From Shinella yambaruensis (GTDB taxonomy: Bacteria > Pseudomonadota > Alphaproteobacteria > Rhizobiales > Rhizobiaceae), in the NCBI RefSeq assembly GCF_022899355.1, contig NZ_JALJCK010000001.1:1-64000 (forward strand): a stretch of DNA of 64,000 nucleotides, written 5' to 3'. A program made the position numbers and the translations under genes. Positions 20,288 to 29,275 of the stretch are shown piece after piece. Every line of letters begins with the position of its first letter. Within the stretch, counting starts at the first letter, position 1. A model generated the notes under the pieces. It saw nothing but the letters and a program-made list of their open reading frames with translations. It was not told the origin of the DNA and made no database searches.

Positions 20288-21641
20288 TATTCTTGTGGTG
20301 GACGACGAGGAGGACATCCGCGAGATCGTCTCCGGCATCCTCTCGGACGAGGGGCACGAGACGCGCACCGCCTATGACAGCGACAGCGCGCTCGCCGCGA
20401 TCAACGATCGCATGCCGCGCCTCGTCTTCCTCGACATCTGGATGCAGGGCAGCAAGCTCGACGGGCTGGCGCTGCTCGACGAGATCAAGAGCCGCCATCC
20501 GGACCTGCCGGTCGTGATGATCTCCGGCCACGGCAATATCGAGACGGCCGTCTCGGCGATCCGCCGCGGCGCCTATGATTTCATCGAGAAGCCGTTCAAG
20601 GCGGACCGGCTTATCCTCATCGCCGAGCGGGCGCTGGAGAATTCGAAGCTGCGCCGCGAGGTGACGGAGCTGAAGAAACGCTCCGGCGATCCGGTGGAGC
20701 TGATCGGCACCTCCGTCGCCGTCTCGCAGCTGCGCCAGAACATCGAAAAGGTCTCGCCGACCAACAGCCGCATCATGATCCTCGGCCCTTCCGGTTCCGG
20801 CAAGGAACTGGTGGCGCGCATGATCCACCGCAAGTCGAGCCGGGCGGGCGGCCCGTTCGTCGTGCTGAATGCCGCGGCGATCACGCCGGAGCGCATGGAG
20901 ATCGCGCTGTTCGGCACGGAAGGAACGCCCGGCCAGCCGCGCAAGACCGGGGCGCTCGAAGAGGCGCATGGCGGCATCCTCTATCTCGACGAGATCGGCG
21001 AGATGCCGCGCGAGACGCAGAACAAGATCCTGCGCGTGCTGGTCGACCAGCAGTTCGAGCGCGTCGGCGGCTCCAAGCGGGTGAAGGTGGACGTGCGCAT
21101 CATCTCCTCCACCGCCTACAATCTCGAGAGCCTGATCGCCGAGGGCGGTTTTCGCGAGGACCTCTATCACCGCCTCGCCGTCGTGCCCGTGCGCGTGCCG
21201 CCGCTCGCCGAGCGGCGCGAGGACATCCCCTTCCTGGTCGACATGTTCATGCGCCAGATCAGCGAGCAGGCGGGCATCCGCTCGCGCAAGATCGGCGATG
21301 ACGCGCTCGCGGTGCTGCAGGCGCATGACTGGCCGGGCAATATCCGGCAGCTGCGCAACAATATCGAGCGGCTGATGATTCTCGCCCGCAGCGACGGCCC
21401 GGACACGCCGATCACCGCCGACATGCTGCCGACGGAAGTGGGCGACATGCTGCCGAAGATCTCCACGCAGGGCGACCAGCACATCATGACGCTGCCGCTG
21501 CGCGAGGCGCGCGAAATGTTCGAGCGGGACTATCTCATCGCCCAGATCAACCGCTTCGGCGGCAACATTTCCCGCACGGCCGAATTCGTCGGCATGGAGC
21601 GCTCGGCGCTCCATCGCAAACTGAAGTCGCTTGGCGTATAA
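20277..21641 (+). CDS. ntrX: Response regulator NtrX
   Basis: A 454-residue NtrC-family regulator partnered with NtrY. It has a receiver with Asp53 (FLDIWMQG) and Lys in FIEKPF, an AAA+ domain with Walker A GPSGSGKE near residue 170, and a C-terminal helix-turn-helix (NISRTAEFVGMERSALHRKL). Where NtrC has GAFTGA, this protein reads FGTEGTPGQPRKTGALE (about 212-228), so the sigma54 contact loop is absent. Loss of GAFTGA is known in NtrX of Brucella and Rhodobacter, and means it probably acts as a sigma54-independent regulator. Overlaps ntrY by 11 bases; trkA starts 30 bases after. Confidence 0.95.
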   Translation: MASDILVVDDEEDIREIVSGILSDEGHETRTAYDSDSALAAINDRMPRLVFLDIWMQGSKLDGLALLDEIKSRHPDLPVVMISGHGNIETAVSAIRRGAYDFIEKPFKADRLILIAERALENSKLRREVTELKKRSGDPVELIGTSVAVSQLRQNIEKVSPTNSRIMILGPSGSGKELVARMIHRKSSRAGGPFVVLNAAAITPERMEIALFGTEGTPGQPRKTGALEEAHGGILYLDEIGEMPRETQNKILRVLVDQQFERVGGSKRVKVDVRIISSTAYNLESLIAEGGFREDLYHRLAVVPVRVPPLAERREDIPFLVDMFMRQISEQAGIRSRKIGDDALAVLQAHDWPGNIRQLRNNIERLMILARSDGPDTPITADMLPTEVGDMLPKISTQGDQHIMTLPLREAREMFERDYLIAQINRFGGNISRTAEFVGMERSALHRKLKSLGV

Positions 21642-21671
21642 GGCCCTCGGGAACTTGAGGGATTCTTGGGC

Positions 21672-23048
21672 ATGAAGGTCATCATCTGCGGCGCCGGACG
21701 CGTCGGCTACGGTATCGCCGAGCGGCTCTCGCAGGAGGGAAACGACGTTTCGGTGATCGACACGCAGCCCTCGCTGATCGCCGCCATAACCGACACGCTC
21801 GATGTCAGCGGCATCGTCGGCCACGGCGCGCATCCGGAGGTGCTGGCCAAGGCCGGCGCGGACCAGGCGGACATGCTGATCGCCGTCACCCTGTTCGACG
21901 AGGTCAACATGGTCGCCTGCCAGGTGGCCCATTCGCTGTTCAACGTGCCGACCAAGATCGCCCGCATCCGCTCGCAGAACTATCTGGCGCCGGAATATTC
22001 CGATCTCTTCTCCCGCGAGAACATGCCGATCGACGTCACCATCTCGCCGGAGGTGGAGGTGGGCAAGATGGTGCTGAGGCGCATCTCCTTCCCGGGCGCG
22101 ACGGACGTCGTGCGCTTTGCCGATGACCGCATCGTCATGGTGGCGATCGAATGCATGGAGGACTGCCCGGTCGTCGAGACGCCGCTGAAGCAGCTCAGCG
22201 AGCTCTTCCCCGACCTCAACGCCACCGTCACCGGCATCTTCTCCAACGGCAAGCTCTTCGTGCCGAATTCCACCGACCAGTTGCATTCCGGCGACCTTGC
22301 CTATGTGGTCTGCGACAAGGGGCACGTCCGGCGCACGCTGGCGCTGTTCGGCCACGAGGAGCAGGAGGCGGCGCGTATCGTCATCGCCGGCGGCGGCAAT
22401 ATCGGCTATTTCGTCGCCAGGGCGATCGAGGACTACCAGGCGAAGACGCGGCTCAAGATCATCGAGAGCGATCGCGAACGGGCCGTCGCGATCGCCGACA
22501 AGCTGCGCAATGCGGTCGTGCTGCACGGTTCGGCGCTCGACCAGAAGATGCTGCTCCAGGCGGATATCCAGGATGCGGACCTGATCGTCGCGCTGACCAA
22601 CAATGACCAGATCAACATTCTCGGCAGCGTGATGGCCAAGCGCCTCGGCTGCAAGCAGAACCTCGTGCTGATCAACGATCCGATGTACCAGGATTTCACC
22701 AAGACGCTCGGCATCGACGCGCATATCAATCCGCGTGCGGTGACGATCTCCGGCATCCTGCAGCATGTCCGCAAGGGGCGCATCCGCTCGGTCTATGCGG
22801 TGCAGAAAGGATCTGCCGAGGTGATCGAGGCCGAAGCGCTGGAGACCTCGCCGCTCGTCGGCAGGCCGCTGCGCGAGATCGAGTTGCCGCCCGGCATCCG
22901 CATCGGCGCGATTTATCGCGACAATGCGGTGATCCGGCCGGACGGCAGCACGAAGATCAAGGCGAGGGACCGCGTCGTGCTGTTCGCCGCCGCGGTGGCC
23001 GTGCGCCATGTCGAACAGCTCTTCCGCGTCAGCATCCAGTATTTCTGA
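21672..23048 (+). CDS. trkA: Trk potassium uptake regulatory protein TrkA
   Basis: A 458-residue cytosolic NAD-binding gating subunit for Trk/Ktr potassium channels. It carries two RCK repeats: MKVIICGAGRVGYGIAERLSQ at the N-terminus, and RIVIAGGGNIGYFVARAIE beginning near residue 235, each followed by a TrkA-C domain. ATG 21672 was preferred over TTG 21666 because GAGGG lies about 11 bases upstream and the product then starts right at the Rossmann strand. The trkA position after ntrX is conserved in rhizobia. No TrkH/TrkG is present here, so the membrane partner is elsewhere. Confidence 0.95.
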   Translation: MKVIICGAGRVGYGIAERLSQEGNDVSVIDTQPSLIAAITDTLDVSGIVGHGAHPEVLAKAGADQADMLIAVTLFDEVNMVACQVAHSLFNVPTKIARIRSQNYLAPEYSDLFSRENMPIDVTISPEVEVGKMVLRRISFPGATDVVRFADDRIVMVAIECMEDCPVVETPLKQLSELFPDLNATVTGIFSNGKLFVPNSTDQLHSGDLAYVVCDKGHVRRTLALFGHEEQEAARIVIAGGGNIGYFVARAIEDYQAKTRLKIIESDRERAVAIADKLRNAVVLHGSALDQKMLLQADIQDADLIVALTNNDQINILGSVMAKRLGCKQNLVLINDPMYQDFTKTLGIDAHINPRAVTISGILQHVRKGRIRSVYAVQKGSAEVIEAEALETSPLVGRPLREIELPPGIRIGAIYRDNAVIRPDGSTKIKARDRVVLFAAAVAVRHVEQLFRVSIQYF

Positions 23049-23086
23049 GCGGGTCTGCATCCGCAAACCTGAAAATAGGAACCCCC

Positions 23087-23950
23087 ATGCCGCGCATCGC
23101 CTATGTCAACGGCCGTTATGTCCGCCATGCCGACGCGGCGGTGCATGTCCTGGATCGCGGTTTCGTCTTTGCCGATGCGGTCTATGAGGTCTGCCAGGTC
23201 CAGCAGGGCTATATCGTCGATCTGTCGCGTCATCTCGACCGGCTCGACCGGTCGCTTGCGGAAATCCGCATCCGCCCGCCGATGCCGCGCGCGGCGCTGA
23301 TCGGCATCCTGCGGCAGGTGCTGCGGCGCAACCTCGTGACCAATGGCCTGGTCTATCTTCAGGTGACGCGCGGCGTTGCGAAGCGGGACCATGTCTTTCC
23401 CTCGCCGGAAGTGCGCCCGACGCTGGTCGTCACGGCGAAAAGCCTTACCCCGGTGGTGAACGCCGCCCGATATGCCTCGGGCGTCCGGGCGGCCACGGTC
23501 GCCGACAACCGCTGGGGGCGGGTGGACATCAAGACCGTCGGCCTGCTGCCGAACGTGCTGGCCCGCCAGCAGGCGAAGGAGGCCGGCGCGCAGGAGGCGA
23601 TTTTTGTGGATGCGGAAGGCAATGTCACGGAGGGCGGCGCGACGAATCTCTGGATCGTCGACAGGGCGGGAACGCTCGTCACGCGGCCGGCCGATCATGG
23701 CATCCTCAACGGCATTACCCGCACGACGCTGATGGATGTCGCCGCAGCGCTCGGGCTTGCGGTCGAGGAACGCCGGTTTTCCGTGGCGGAGATGCTGGAG
23801 GCGCGGGAAGTGTTCGTGACCGGGGCGACGACGATCTGCCTGCCGGTCGTTTCGATCGACGGACACACGATCGCCAACGGGCATCCCGGCATGACGGCAC
23901 AGAAAATCCGCGAGGCCTTTTTCGCCGTTGCGGAGAAGACCGCGATTTGA
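23087..23950 (+). CDS. dat: D-amino acid aminotransferase (fold-type IV PLP enzyme)
   Basis: A 287-residue PLP enzyme of the branched-chain/D-alanine aminotransferase class IV. Typical segments are AYVNGRYVRHADAAVHVLDRGFVFADAVYEV at the N-terminus, WGRVDIKTVGLLPNVLARQQA with the catalytic Lys, EGNVTEGGATNLWIV, and GILNGITRTTLMDVA. It interconverts D-alanine and D-glutamate with 2-oxoacids, useful for peptidoglycan precursor supply or D-amino acid catabolism; exact preference is not readable. It lies between trkA and hfq in the order usual for rhizobia. ATG follows AATAGGAACCCCC, a modest site. Confidence 0.9.
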   Translation: MPRIAYVNGRYVRHADAAVHVLDRGFVFADAVYEVCQVQQGYIVDLSRHLDRLDRSLAEIRIRPPMPRAALIGILRQVLRRNLVTNGLVYLQVTRGVAKRDHVFPSPEVRPTLVVTAKSLTPVVNAARYASGVRAATVADNRWGRVDIKTVGLLPNVLARQQAKEAGAQEAIFVDAEGNVTEGGATNLWIVDRAGTLVTRPADHGILNGITRTTLMDVAAALGLAVEERRFSVAEMLEAREVFVTGATTICLPVVSIDGHTIANGHPGMTAQKIREAFFAVAEKTAI

Positions 23951-24047
23951 TACCAAAATTGACGGTCCGCCACGTCGTGTCGGGCGTGGGGACATTTTAT
24001 TTTAGTCAACCGGTCTCAAGGGCCGGCAATCAGAAAGAAGCGGCGCG

Positions 24048-24290
24048 ATGGCGGAACGTTCTCAGAACCTGCAGGATCTTTTTCTTAATACCGTTCGCAA
24101 GCAAAAGATTTCCCTGACGATCTTTCTCATCAACGGGGTCAAGCTGACCGGGGTTGTCACTTCTTTCGACAACTTCTGTGTGCTGCTCCGCCGCGACGGT
24201 CACTCGCAGCTCGTGTACAAGCATGCGATCTCGACCATCATGCCCGGCCAGCCGCTGCAGATGTTCGAGACCGAGGAAAGCGGCTCCTGA
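24048..24290 (+). CDS. hfq: RNA chaperone Hfq
   Basis: An 80-residue Sm-like protein that forms a hexamer and pairs small RNAs with mRNAs. The Sm1 motif ([21 protein letters not shown]) and Sm2 motif with [10 protein letters not shown] are complete; the N-terminal [16 protein letters not shown] is typical. Length is the usual alphaproteobacterial short form. Followed 77 bases later by hflX, the classical hfq-hflX pairing. The 97 bases upstream, after the dat stop, probably hold its promoter. Confidence 0.98.
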   Translation: MAERSQNLQDLFLNTVRKQKISLTIFLINGVKLTGVVTSFDNFCVLLRRDGHSQLVYKHAISTIMPGQPLQMFETEESGS

Positions 24291-24367
24291 CAGGACCCAA
24301 GATCATTAAGAAATCCGATACAAGCAAGGATTCCATCGTTCCGGAGGCTGAAAAGCACCGGGACGAT

Positions 24368-25690
24368 ATGCGCGCCGTCGTCATCGTGCCGGTGCTGAAG
24401 GCCGCGCGCGGAAAACCCGATCCAACGGTGACCACGCGGTCCGACGAGGCGCGGCTGGAAGAGGCCGTCGGCCTTGCGCGCGCCATCGACCTCACCGTCG
24501 CCCATTCGGCCATCGTGCCCGTCAGCCAGCCGAAGCCCGGCACGCTGCTCGGTACCGGCAAGATCGGGGAGATCAAGGCGGCGCTCGACGAACACGATGC
24601 CGGCCTCGTCATCGTCGATCACCCGCTGACGCCGGTGCAGCAGCGCAACCTCGAAAAGGAGTGGGGCGCCAAAGTCATCGACCGCACGGGCCTCATCCTC
24701 GAAATCTTCGGCCGGCGCGCCTCCACCAAGGAAGGCACGCTGCAGGTCGAGCTCGCCCATCTCAACTACCAGAAGGGCCGGCTGGTCCGCAGCTGGACCC
24801 ACCTCGAGCGCCAGCGCGGCGGCGCCGGCTTCATGGGCGGCCCGGGCGAAACGCAGATCGAAGCCGACCGCCGGCTCCTGCAGGACAAGATCGTCAAGCT
24901 GGAGCGCGAGCTGGAGCAGGTGCGCCGCACCCGCCAGCTGCACCGCTCCAAGCGCAAGAAGGTGCCGCATCCGATCGTCGCGCTCGTCGGCTATACGAAC
25001 GCCGGCAAGTCGACGCTGTTCAACCGCATCACCGGGGCGGGGGTTCTGGCCGAGGACATGCTCTTCGCCACGCTCGACCCGACGCTGCGCCGCATGAAGC
25101 TGCCGCAGGGCCGCACGGTCATCCTGTCCGACACCGTGGGCTTCATCTCGGACCTGCCGACCCACCTCGTCGCCGCCTTCCGCGCGACGCTGGAAGAGGT
25201 GCTGGAGGCGGACCTGATCCTCCATGTGCGCGACATGTCGGACCCTGACAACGGCGCGCAGTCCTCGGATGTTCTGCGCATCCTCGCCGATCTCGGCATC
25301 GACGAGAAGGACGGCGCCGAGCGCATTCTCGAGGTCTGGAACAAGATCGACCGGCTGGAGCCCGAAGCGCGCGCGGCGCTGGTGCAGAAGGCCGAGGGCC
25401 AGCCGAACGTCATCGCCGTCTCCGCCATTTCCGGCGAGGGCGTCGACAGGCTGCTTTCCGAGATCAACCAGCGGCTTTCCGGCGTGCTGGTCGACCGCGA
25501 CGTCATTCTGCCGGTCACGCAGCTGCAGCTTCTGCCCTGGGTCTACGACCATTCGATCGTCGACGGACGCGAGGACCTGGAAGACGGCACTGTGCGGCTG
25601 GACCTGCGGCTGACCGAAACGGAAGCCGCCGAACTCGACCGCCGGCTCGGCGTCGGCGGCAAGAGAGTGGTCGAGGACTGGGAGCGCTGA
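24368..25690 (+). CDS. hflX: Ribosome-associated GTPase HflX
   Basis: A 440-residue GTPase that binds the 50S subunit and helps split stalled ribosomes. It has the HflX N-terminal domain ([35 protein letters not shown]), the Gly-rich linker [15 protein letters not shown], a G domain with GYTNAGKST (G1) and [10 protein letters not shown] (G3), NKID (G4), and a C-terminal region. ATG 24368 is the first conventional start, but the frame stays open without a stop from the end of hfq (codons for [26 protein letters not shown]), and that stretch looks protein-like, so the true start could be further upstream at a non-standard codon. Confidence 0.94.
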   Translation: MRAVVIVPVLKAARGKPDPTVTTRSDEARLEEAVGLARAIDLTVAHSAIVPVSQPKPGTLLGTGKIGEIKAALDEHDAGLVIVDHPLTPVQQRNLEKEWGAKVIDRTGLILEIFGRRASTKEGTLQVELAHLNYQKGRLVRSWTHLERQRGGAGFMGGPGETQIEADRRLLQDKIVKLERELEQVRRTRQLHRSKRKKVPHPIVALVGYTNAGKSTLFNRITGAGVLAEDMLFATLDPTLRRMKLPQGRTVILSDTVGFISDLPTHLVAAFRATLEEVLEADLILHVRDMSDPDNGAQSSDVLRILADLGIDEKDGAERILEVWNKIDRLEPEARAALVQKAEGQPNVIAVSAISGEGVDRLLSEINQRLSGVLVDRDVILPVTQLQLLPWVYDHSIVDGREDLEDGTVRLDLRLTETEAAELDRRLGVGGKRVVEDWER

Positions 25691-25706
25691 AGGCGCCGGG
25701 AGTCTC

Positions 25707-25866
25707 GCCCCTCATCCGCCTGCCGGCACCTTCTCCCTGCAGGCGGGGCGAAGGGGGTGCCGTGCCGGTTTCCCGAAAACTGAAGCGTCTCGGATGAAGG
25801 GAAGGCCTTTCGTCTTGCCTCTTCTCCCTGCTTGCGGGGAGAAGGTCGCGGCAGCGGGATGGGGGC
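25707..25866. repeat. Inverted pair of CTTCTCCC-type intergenic repeats
   Basis: Between the convergent hflX and mazG lie two inverted copies of one element. Copy one (25707-25753) reads GCCCCTCATCCGCCTGCC, then GGCACCTTCTCCCTGCAGGC and GGGGCGAAG; copy two (25821-25866) is its approximate reverse complement (CTTCTCCCTGCTTGC, GGGGAGAAGG, GCAGCGGGATGGGGGC). Each carries its own CTTCTCCC/GGGGAGAAG hairpin. Position between convergent genes suggests use as a two-way transcript end. Confidence 0.75.
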
Positions 25867-25877
25867 TTTGAAACCCT

Positions 25878-26714
25878 TTACGTCTCCAACTGCCGCTCGA
25901 TCCGCTTCGCCGCCTGCCAAAGCGCTTCCATCCGCTCCAGCGTTGCCGCTTCGAGGCTTTCGCCATTCGCCGCAAGGCTGTCCTCGATATGCGAGAAGCG
26001 GTTGCGGAACTTCGTGTTCGTGCCGCGCAGGGCCATTTCCGGATCGGCGCCGACATGGCGGCCGATATTGACCAGCGCGAAGATGAGGTCGCCGAGTTCG
26101 TCGGCGACGGCCTTTTGGTCGTCGTTGCGCAGCGCCTCGCGCAGCTCGCCGACCTCCTCCTCGATCTTGTCGAGGATCGGCGCCGGCTCGGACCAGTCGA
26201 AGCCCACCTTGGCGGCGCGTTCCTGGAGCTTCAGCGCCTCGACGAGGGCCGGGAAGGAGCGCTGCACGGAGCCGAGATGGCCGCGGAGCGGATCCTCCGG
26301 CAGGCCGCGCCGGGCGCGGCGCTCCTTGCGCTCGCGCTTTTCCGCCTGCTTGATCGCATCCCATTGCAGCTTCACCGCCTCGGGCGTTTCCGCATCCGAG
26401 CGGGCGAAGACGTGCGGATGGCGGCGGATCATCTTGCGCGTGACGGCTTCGACCACGTTGCCGAAGTCGAATTCGCCGCGCTCCTGCGCCATGCGGGCAT
26501 GGAAGACCACCTGGAGGAGGAGGTCGCCCAGCTCCTCGCACAGGTCGTCCATGTCGTTGCGCTCGATGGCGTCGGCGACCTCGTAGGCCTCCTCGATCGT
26601 GTAGGGCTTGATCGTCTCGAAGGTCTGGACGACGTCCCAGGGGCAGCCGGTCTCGGGCTGGCGCAGGGCCGCCATGATCTCGATCAGGCGTTCGATGTCG
26701 CGGCTCGGTTCCAT
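25878..26714 (-). CDS. mazG: Nucleoside triphosphate pyrophosphohydrolase MazG
   Basis: A 278-residue protein that hydrolyses NTPs to NMP and pyrophosphate, a housecleaning role linked to stringent-response control. Two MazG repeats are visible: residues about 15-115 (GCPWDVVQTFETIKPYTIEEAYEV, then CEELGDLLLQVVFHARM), and about 150-260 (KIEEEVGELREAL, DELGDLIFALVNIGRHV). The EExxE and ExxD metal-binding motifs are present in both. Length matches the two-domain form. It is followed, upstream on the same strand, by the deaminase gene only 8 bases away, so the two probably share a transcript. Confidence 0.93.
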   Translation of the reverse strand: MEPSRDIERLIEIMAALRQPETGCPWDVVQTFETIKPYTIEEAYEVADAIERNDMDDLCEELGDLLLQVVFHARMAQERGEFDFGNVVEAVTRKMIRRHPHVFARSDAETPEAVKLQWDAIKQAEKRERKERRARRGLPEDPLRGHLGSVQRSFPALVEALKLQERAAKVGFDWSEPAPILDKIEEEVGELREALRNDDQKAVADELGDLIFALVNIGRHVGADPEMALRGTNTKFRNRFSHIEDSLAANGESLEAATLERMEALWQAAKRIERQLET

Positions 26715-26722
26715 CGCGGTTC

Positions 26723-27310
26723 TCAGTTGAGCGGGATGTTGTTGCCGGTCTTGCCGGACTGGTAGGCGTCCGACAGGTCATCATAGGCGGCGCGGATCCT
26801 CGCGTCCTGCGCCTTCAATGCCGCCTTCGCGGGCTCGTCGGATGTGGCGATCAGATCGGCGATGGCGGCGGAGTGCCAGAAGGCGTTCGTCCTGGCATAG
26901 CCGCCGGGATCGAGCCGGAAGACTTCCTTGAGGATGCGCAGATCGTGCGGGATCGCAAAACTGTCGCGCGAATCCTCGTGGCTGAACAAATAATAAAAAT
27001 TGTCGAAGCCGGCCCAGGTGATGGCCGAAAGGCACATGGAGCAGGGCTCGTGCGTGGAGAGGAAGACGTAGTCCCTGGTATCCGGCTTCTCGATGCGCTC
27101 GTAGAGGCGTTTCAGCGTGTGCACCTCGCCATGCCAGAGCGGGTTTTCCATCTCGTTGTTCGTTTCGGCGATGACCAGCGACAGATCGGATTTTTGCAGG
27201 ATCGCGGCGCCGAAAACCTTGTTGCCAGTGGCAACGCCCTCAGCGGTCAGCGGCAGGATATCGGTTTCGATGACGTCGAGGAGGCGCTTTGCGAGGGCGG
27301 ACTGGTCCAT
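26723..27310 (-). CDS. Nucleoside/cytidine deaminase-family protein
   Basis: A 195-residue zinc-dependent deaminase-fold protein. The zinc site is HGE in LWHGEVHTLKRLYE (His ligand and catalytic Glu, in place of the commoner HAE) and PCSMC in THEPCSMCLSAITWAGF. It has about 60 extra residues after the core (HEDSRDSFAIPHDLRILKEVF and following) compared with TadA. Substrate is not clear; a cytosine, guanine or nucleoside deaminase is possible. It lies head-to-tail 8 bases upstream of mazG and is divergent from cysG across 197 bases. Confidence 0.8.
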   Translation of the reverse strand: MDQSALAKRLLDVIETDILPLTAEGVATGNKVFGAAILQKSDLSLVIAETNNEMENPLWHGEVHTLKRLYERIEKPDTRDYVFLSTHEPCSMCLSAITWAGFDNFYYLFSHEDSRDSFAIPHDLRILKEVFRLDPGGYARTNAFWHSAAIADLIATSDEPAKAALKAQDARIRAAYDDLSDAYQSGKTGNNIPLN

Positions 27311-27507
27311 GATGGGAATCCCCGTTGGCGTGATGATGCCTCCTTAGCGGTCGCCGCGGTGGACAGGCAAGGGCGGCCGGTGACTTATGCTCAAAATGCG
27401 GGAGGTGCGAGCAAAACAATACGCGCCCCCGGAGCCATTGGAATTTCTGTTTCTTTTGTTCCTGGCTATTATTCGCGATAGTGCGCACACTTCAACCGGA
27501 CCACACC

Positions 27508-28947
27508 ATGACCGCAGCAAACCAGAAGCTTTCGACATTCCCGGCGTTCTTCCGCGTCAGCGGCCGGACGGTCATTGTCGTGGGCGCGGGCGACGAGGCT
27601 TTCGCCAAGGCCCGGCTGCTGTTCAACACGGATGCCCGGATCGTCGTGCTCGCCGAGGCGCCGGAGGCCGATTTCGCCCGCTTCATCGCGGACAAGGGGC
27701 TGGAGCTGGTGCGCGCGCGCTTCTCCAGCGATGCCATCGCCGATGCGGCGCTCGTCTTCGCCGCGACGGGGGATGCCGCCGCCGACCGTGCGATCTCCGC
27801 CGCGGCCCGGGCGCTGCGCATTCCGGTCAATGCCGTCGACCAGCCGGACCATTGCGATTTCTTCACGCCGGCGCTCGTCAACCGCGCGCCCGTCGCCGTC
27901 GCCATCGGCACGGAGGGCGCAGGCCCCGTCCTGGCGCAGATGATCCGCGCGCAGGTCGACCAGATCCTTTCGCCCTCGCTCGGCCGGCTCGCCAGCCTTG
28001 CCAACGGCTACCGCGAGGCCGTCGATCGCCTCCTGCCGCGCGGCGTGACGCGCCGCGTCTTCTGGCGCCGCTTCTTCCAGGGCGCGGTGGCCGACGCCGT
28101 CAACAATGGCGATATCGATCTCGCGCACCGCACCGCCGATTCGCTCCTGACCTCGCAGGGCCGCGCCGCCGGCCACGTCTGGCTGGTCGGCGCCGGCCCG
28201 GGCGCGGAGGATCTCCTGACGCTGCGCGCCCAGCGCGTGATGATGGAAGCCGACGTCATCGTCTTCGATGCGCTCGTGCCGCAGGCCATCGTCGACATGG
28301 GGCGCCGCGATGCAGAGCGCCTTTCCGTCGGCAAGCGCAAGGGCTGTCACTCCAAGTCGCAGGAAGAGATCAACGACCTCATCGTCGAACTCGGCAAGGC
28401 GGGAAAGCGCGTCGTGCGCCTGAAATCCGGCGATCCCTTGGTCTACGGCCGCGCCGGCGAGGAAATGGCGGCGCTCCGCCAGGCCGGCGTCACCTACGAG
28501 GTCGTGCCCGGCATCACCTCCGCCTTCGCCGCGGCCGCCGATTTCGAACTGCCGCTGACGCTGCGTGGCGTCGCATCCTCGCTCGTCTTCACGACGGGGC
28601 ACGACCTGACGGGCTCGGTCCTGCCGGATTGGGCGCGGCTTGCGATCTCCGGCGCCACCGTCGCCGTCTATATGGGCCGCACGGTCGCGGCTTCCGTCGC
28701 CGCCCGGCTGATGGAGGCGGGCCTGCCGGCCGAGACGACCGTCGCCGTCGTGGAGAATGCCAGCCGGCGGGAAAAGCGGCTGCTGCACGGCACCCTGAAG
28801 GACCTGCCGGGCCTCGAGCACCGCGACGAACTGACCGGCCCCGTCATGGTGATCATCGGCGATGCCGTCGCAGGCGCCAATTTCGAACATTCCGAACCGC
28901 TCGCCGTCCGCGAGCCGGTCCGAACCACAGCAGCATTGGGAGCATGA
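27508..28947 (+). CDS. cysG: Siroheme synthase CysG
   Basis: A 479-residue enzyme that converts uroporphyrinogen III to siroheme, the cofactor of the sulfite reductase encoded two genes downstream. The N-terminal half (1-210) is the precorrin-2 dehydrogenase/ferrochelatase with NAD-binding VIVVGAGDEAFAKARLL and VDQPDHCDFFTPA. The C-terminal half (about 220-470) is the SAM uroporphyrinogen methyltransferase with VWLVGAGPGAEDLLTLRA and LKSGDPLVYGRAGEE. ATG 27508 was chosen over GTG 27481 because it starts close to the conserved domain. It begins a tight run: DUF2849 starts one base after its stop. Confidence 0.95.
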   Translation: MTAANQKLSTFPAFFRVSGRTVIVVGAGDEAFAKARLLFNTDARIVVLAEAPEADFARFIADKGLELVRARFSSDAIADAALVFAATGDAAADRAISAAARALRIPVNAVDQPDHCDFFTPALVNRAPVAVAIGTEGAGPVLAQMIRAQVDQILSPSLGRLASLANGYREAVDRLLPRGVTRRVFWRRFFQGAVADAVNNGDIDLAHRTADSLLTSQGRAAGHVWLVGAGPGAEDLLTLRAQRVMMEADVIVFDALVPQAIVDMGRRDAERLSVGKRKGCHSKSQEEINDLIVELGKAGKRVVRLKSGDPLVYGRAGEEMAALRQAGVTYEVVPGITSAFAAAADFELPLTLRGVASSLVFTTGHDLTGSVLPDWARLAISGATVAVYMGRTVAASVAARLMEAGLPAETTVAVVENASRREKRLLHGTLKDLPGLEHRDELTGPVMVIIGDAVAGANFEHSEPLAVREPVRTTAALGA

Positions 28948-28948
28948 C

Positions 28949-29266
28949 ATGGCCGACAAGGTTCTGACAGCCAACCGCCTTTCCGACGGCATTTCCGTCT
29001 GGCTGGATGCGAGCGGCAACTGGAACGAACAGCTCCAGGCCGCCTTCGTCGCGCGCCACAAGGAGGCCGTCGATGCGCTGGAGGCGACCGGCAAGCAGGC
29101 TTTCGCCGACAACAAGGTGGTTGACGTGAACGTCGTCGACGTCGAAGGGGTGGATGGCGTGCTGCGGCCGCTGCGCATGCGCGAGCGCATCCGCGCCGCC
29201 GGCCCGACCATTGCCTATGCCGCCGGTTATGCCGGCCTGACTGCGACGGCCGCACCGGCCGCCTGA
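28949..29266 (+). CDS. DUF2849 protein of the sulfite-reduction operon
   Basis: A 105-residue protein of unknown function, always seen in this setting between cysG and the sulfite/nitrite reductase in rhizobia. Recognisable features are VLTANRLSDGISVWLDASGNW at the N-terminus and LRPLRMRERIRAAGPTIAYAAGY at the C-terminus. The internal VVDVNVVDVEGVDG is a repeating V/D strand. No metal-binding motif is apparent. ATG 28949 starts one base after the cysG stop. A role in assembly or electron delivery for CysI is inference from context. Confidence 0.82.
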   Translation: MADKVLTANRLSDGISVWLDASGNWNEQLQAAFVARHKEAVDALEATGKQAFADNKVVDVNVVDVEGVDGVLRPLRMRERIRAAGPTIAYAAGYAGLTATAAPAA

Positions 29267-29275
29267 GGAACGCTT

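Noticed and set aside
18038-20368. Minus-strand open frame of 776 codons opposite ntrY
   Set aside because: Same reasoning; the ntrY domains on the plus strand are unambiguous.
20130-23066. Minus-strand open frame of 978 codons opposite ntrX and trkA
   Set aside because: Shadow of the two real genes, with no recognisable motif.
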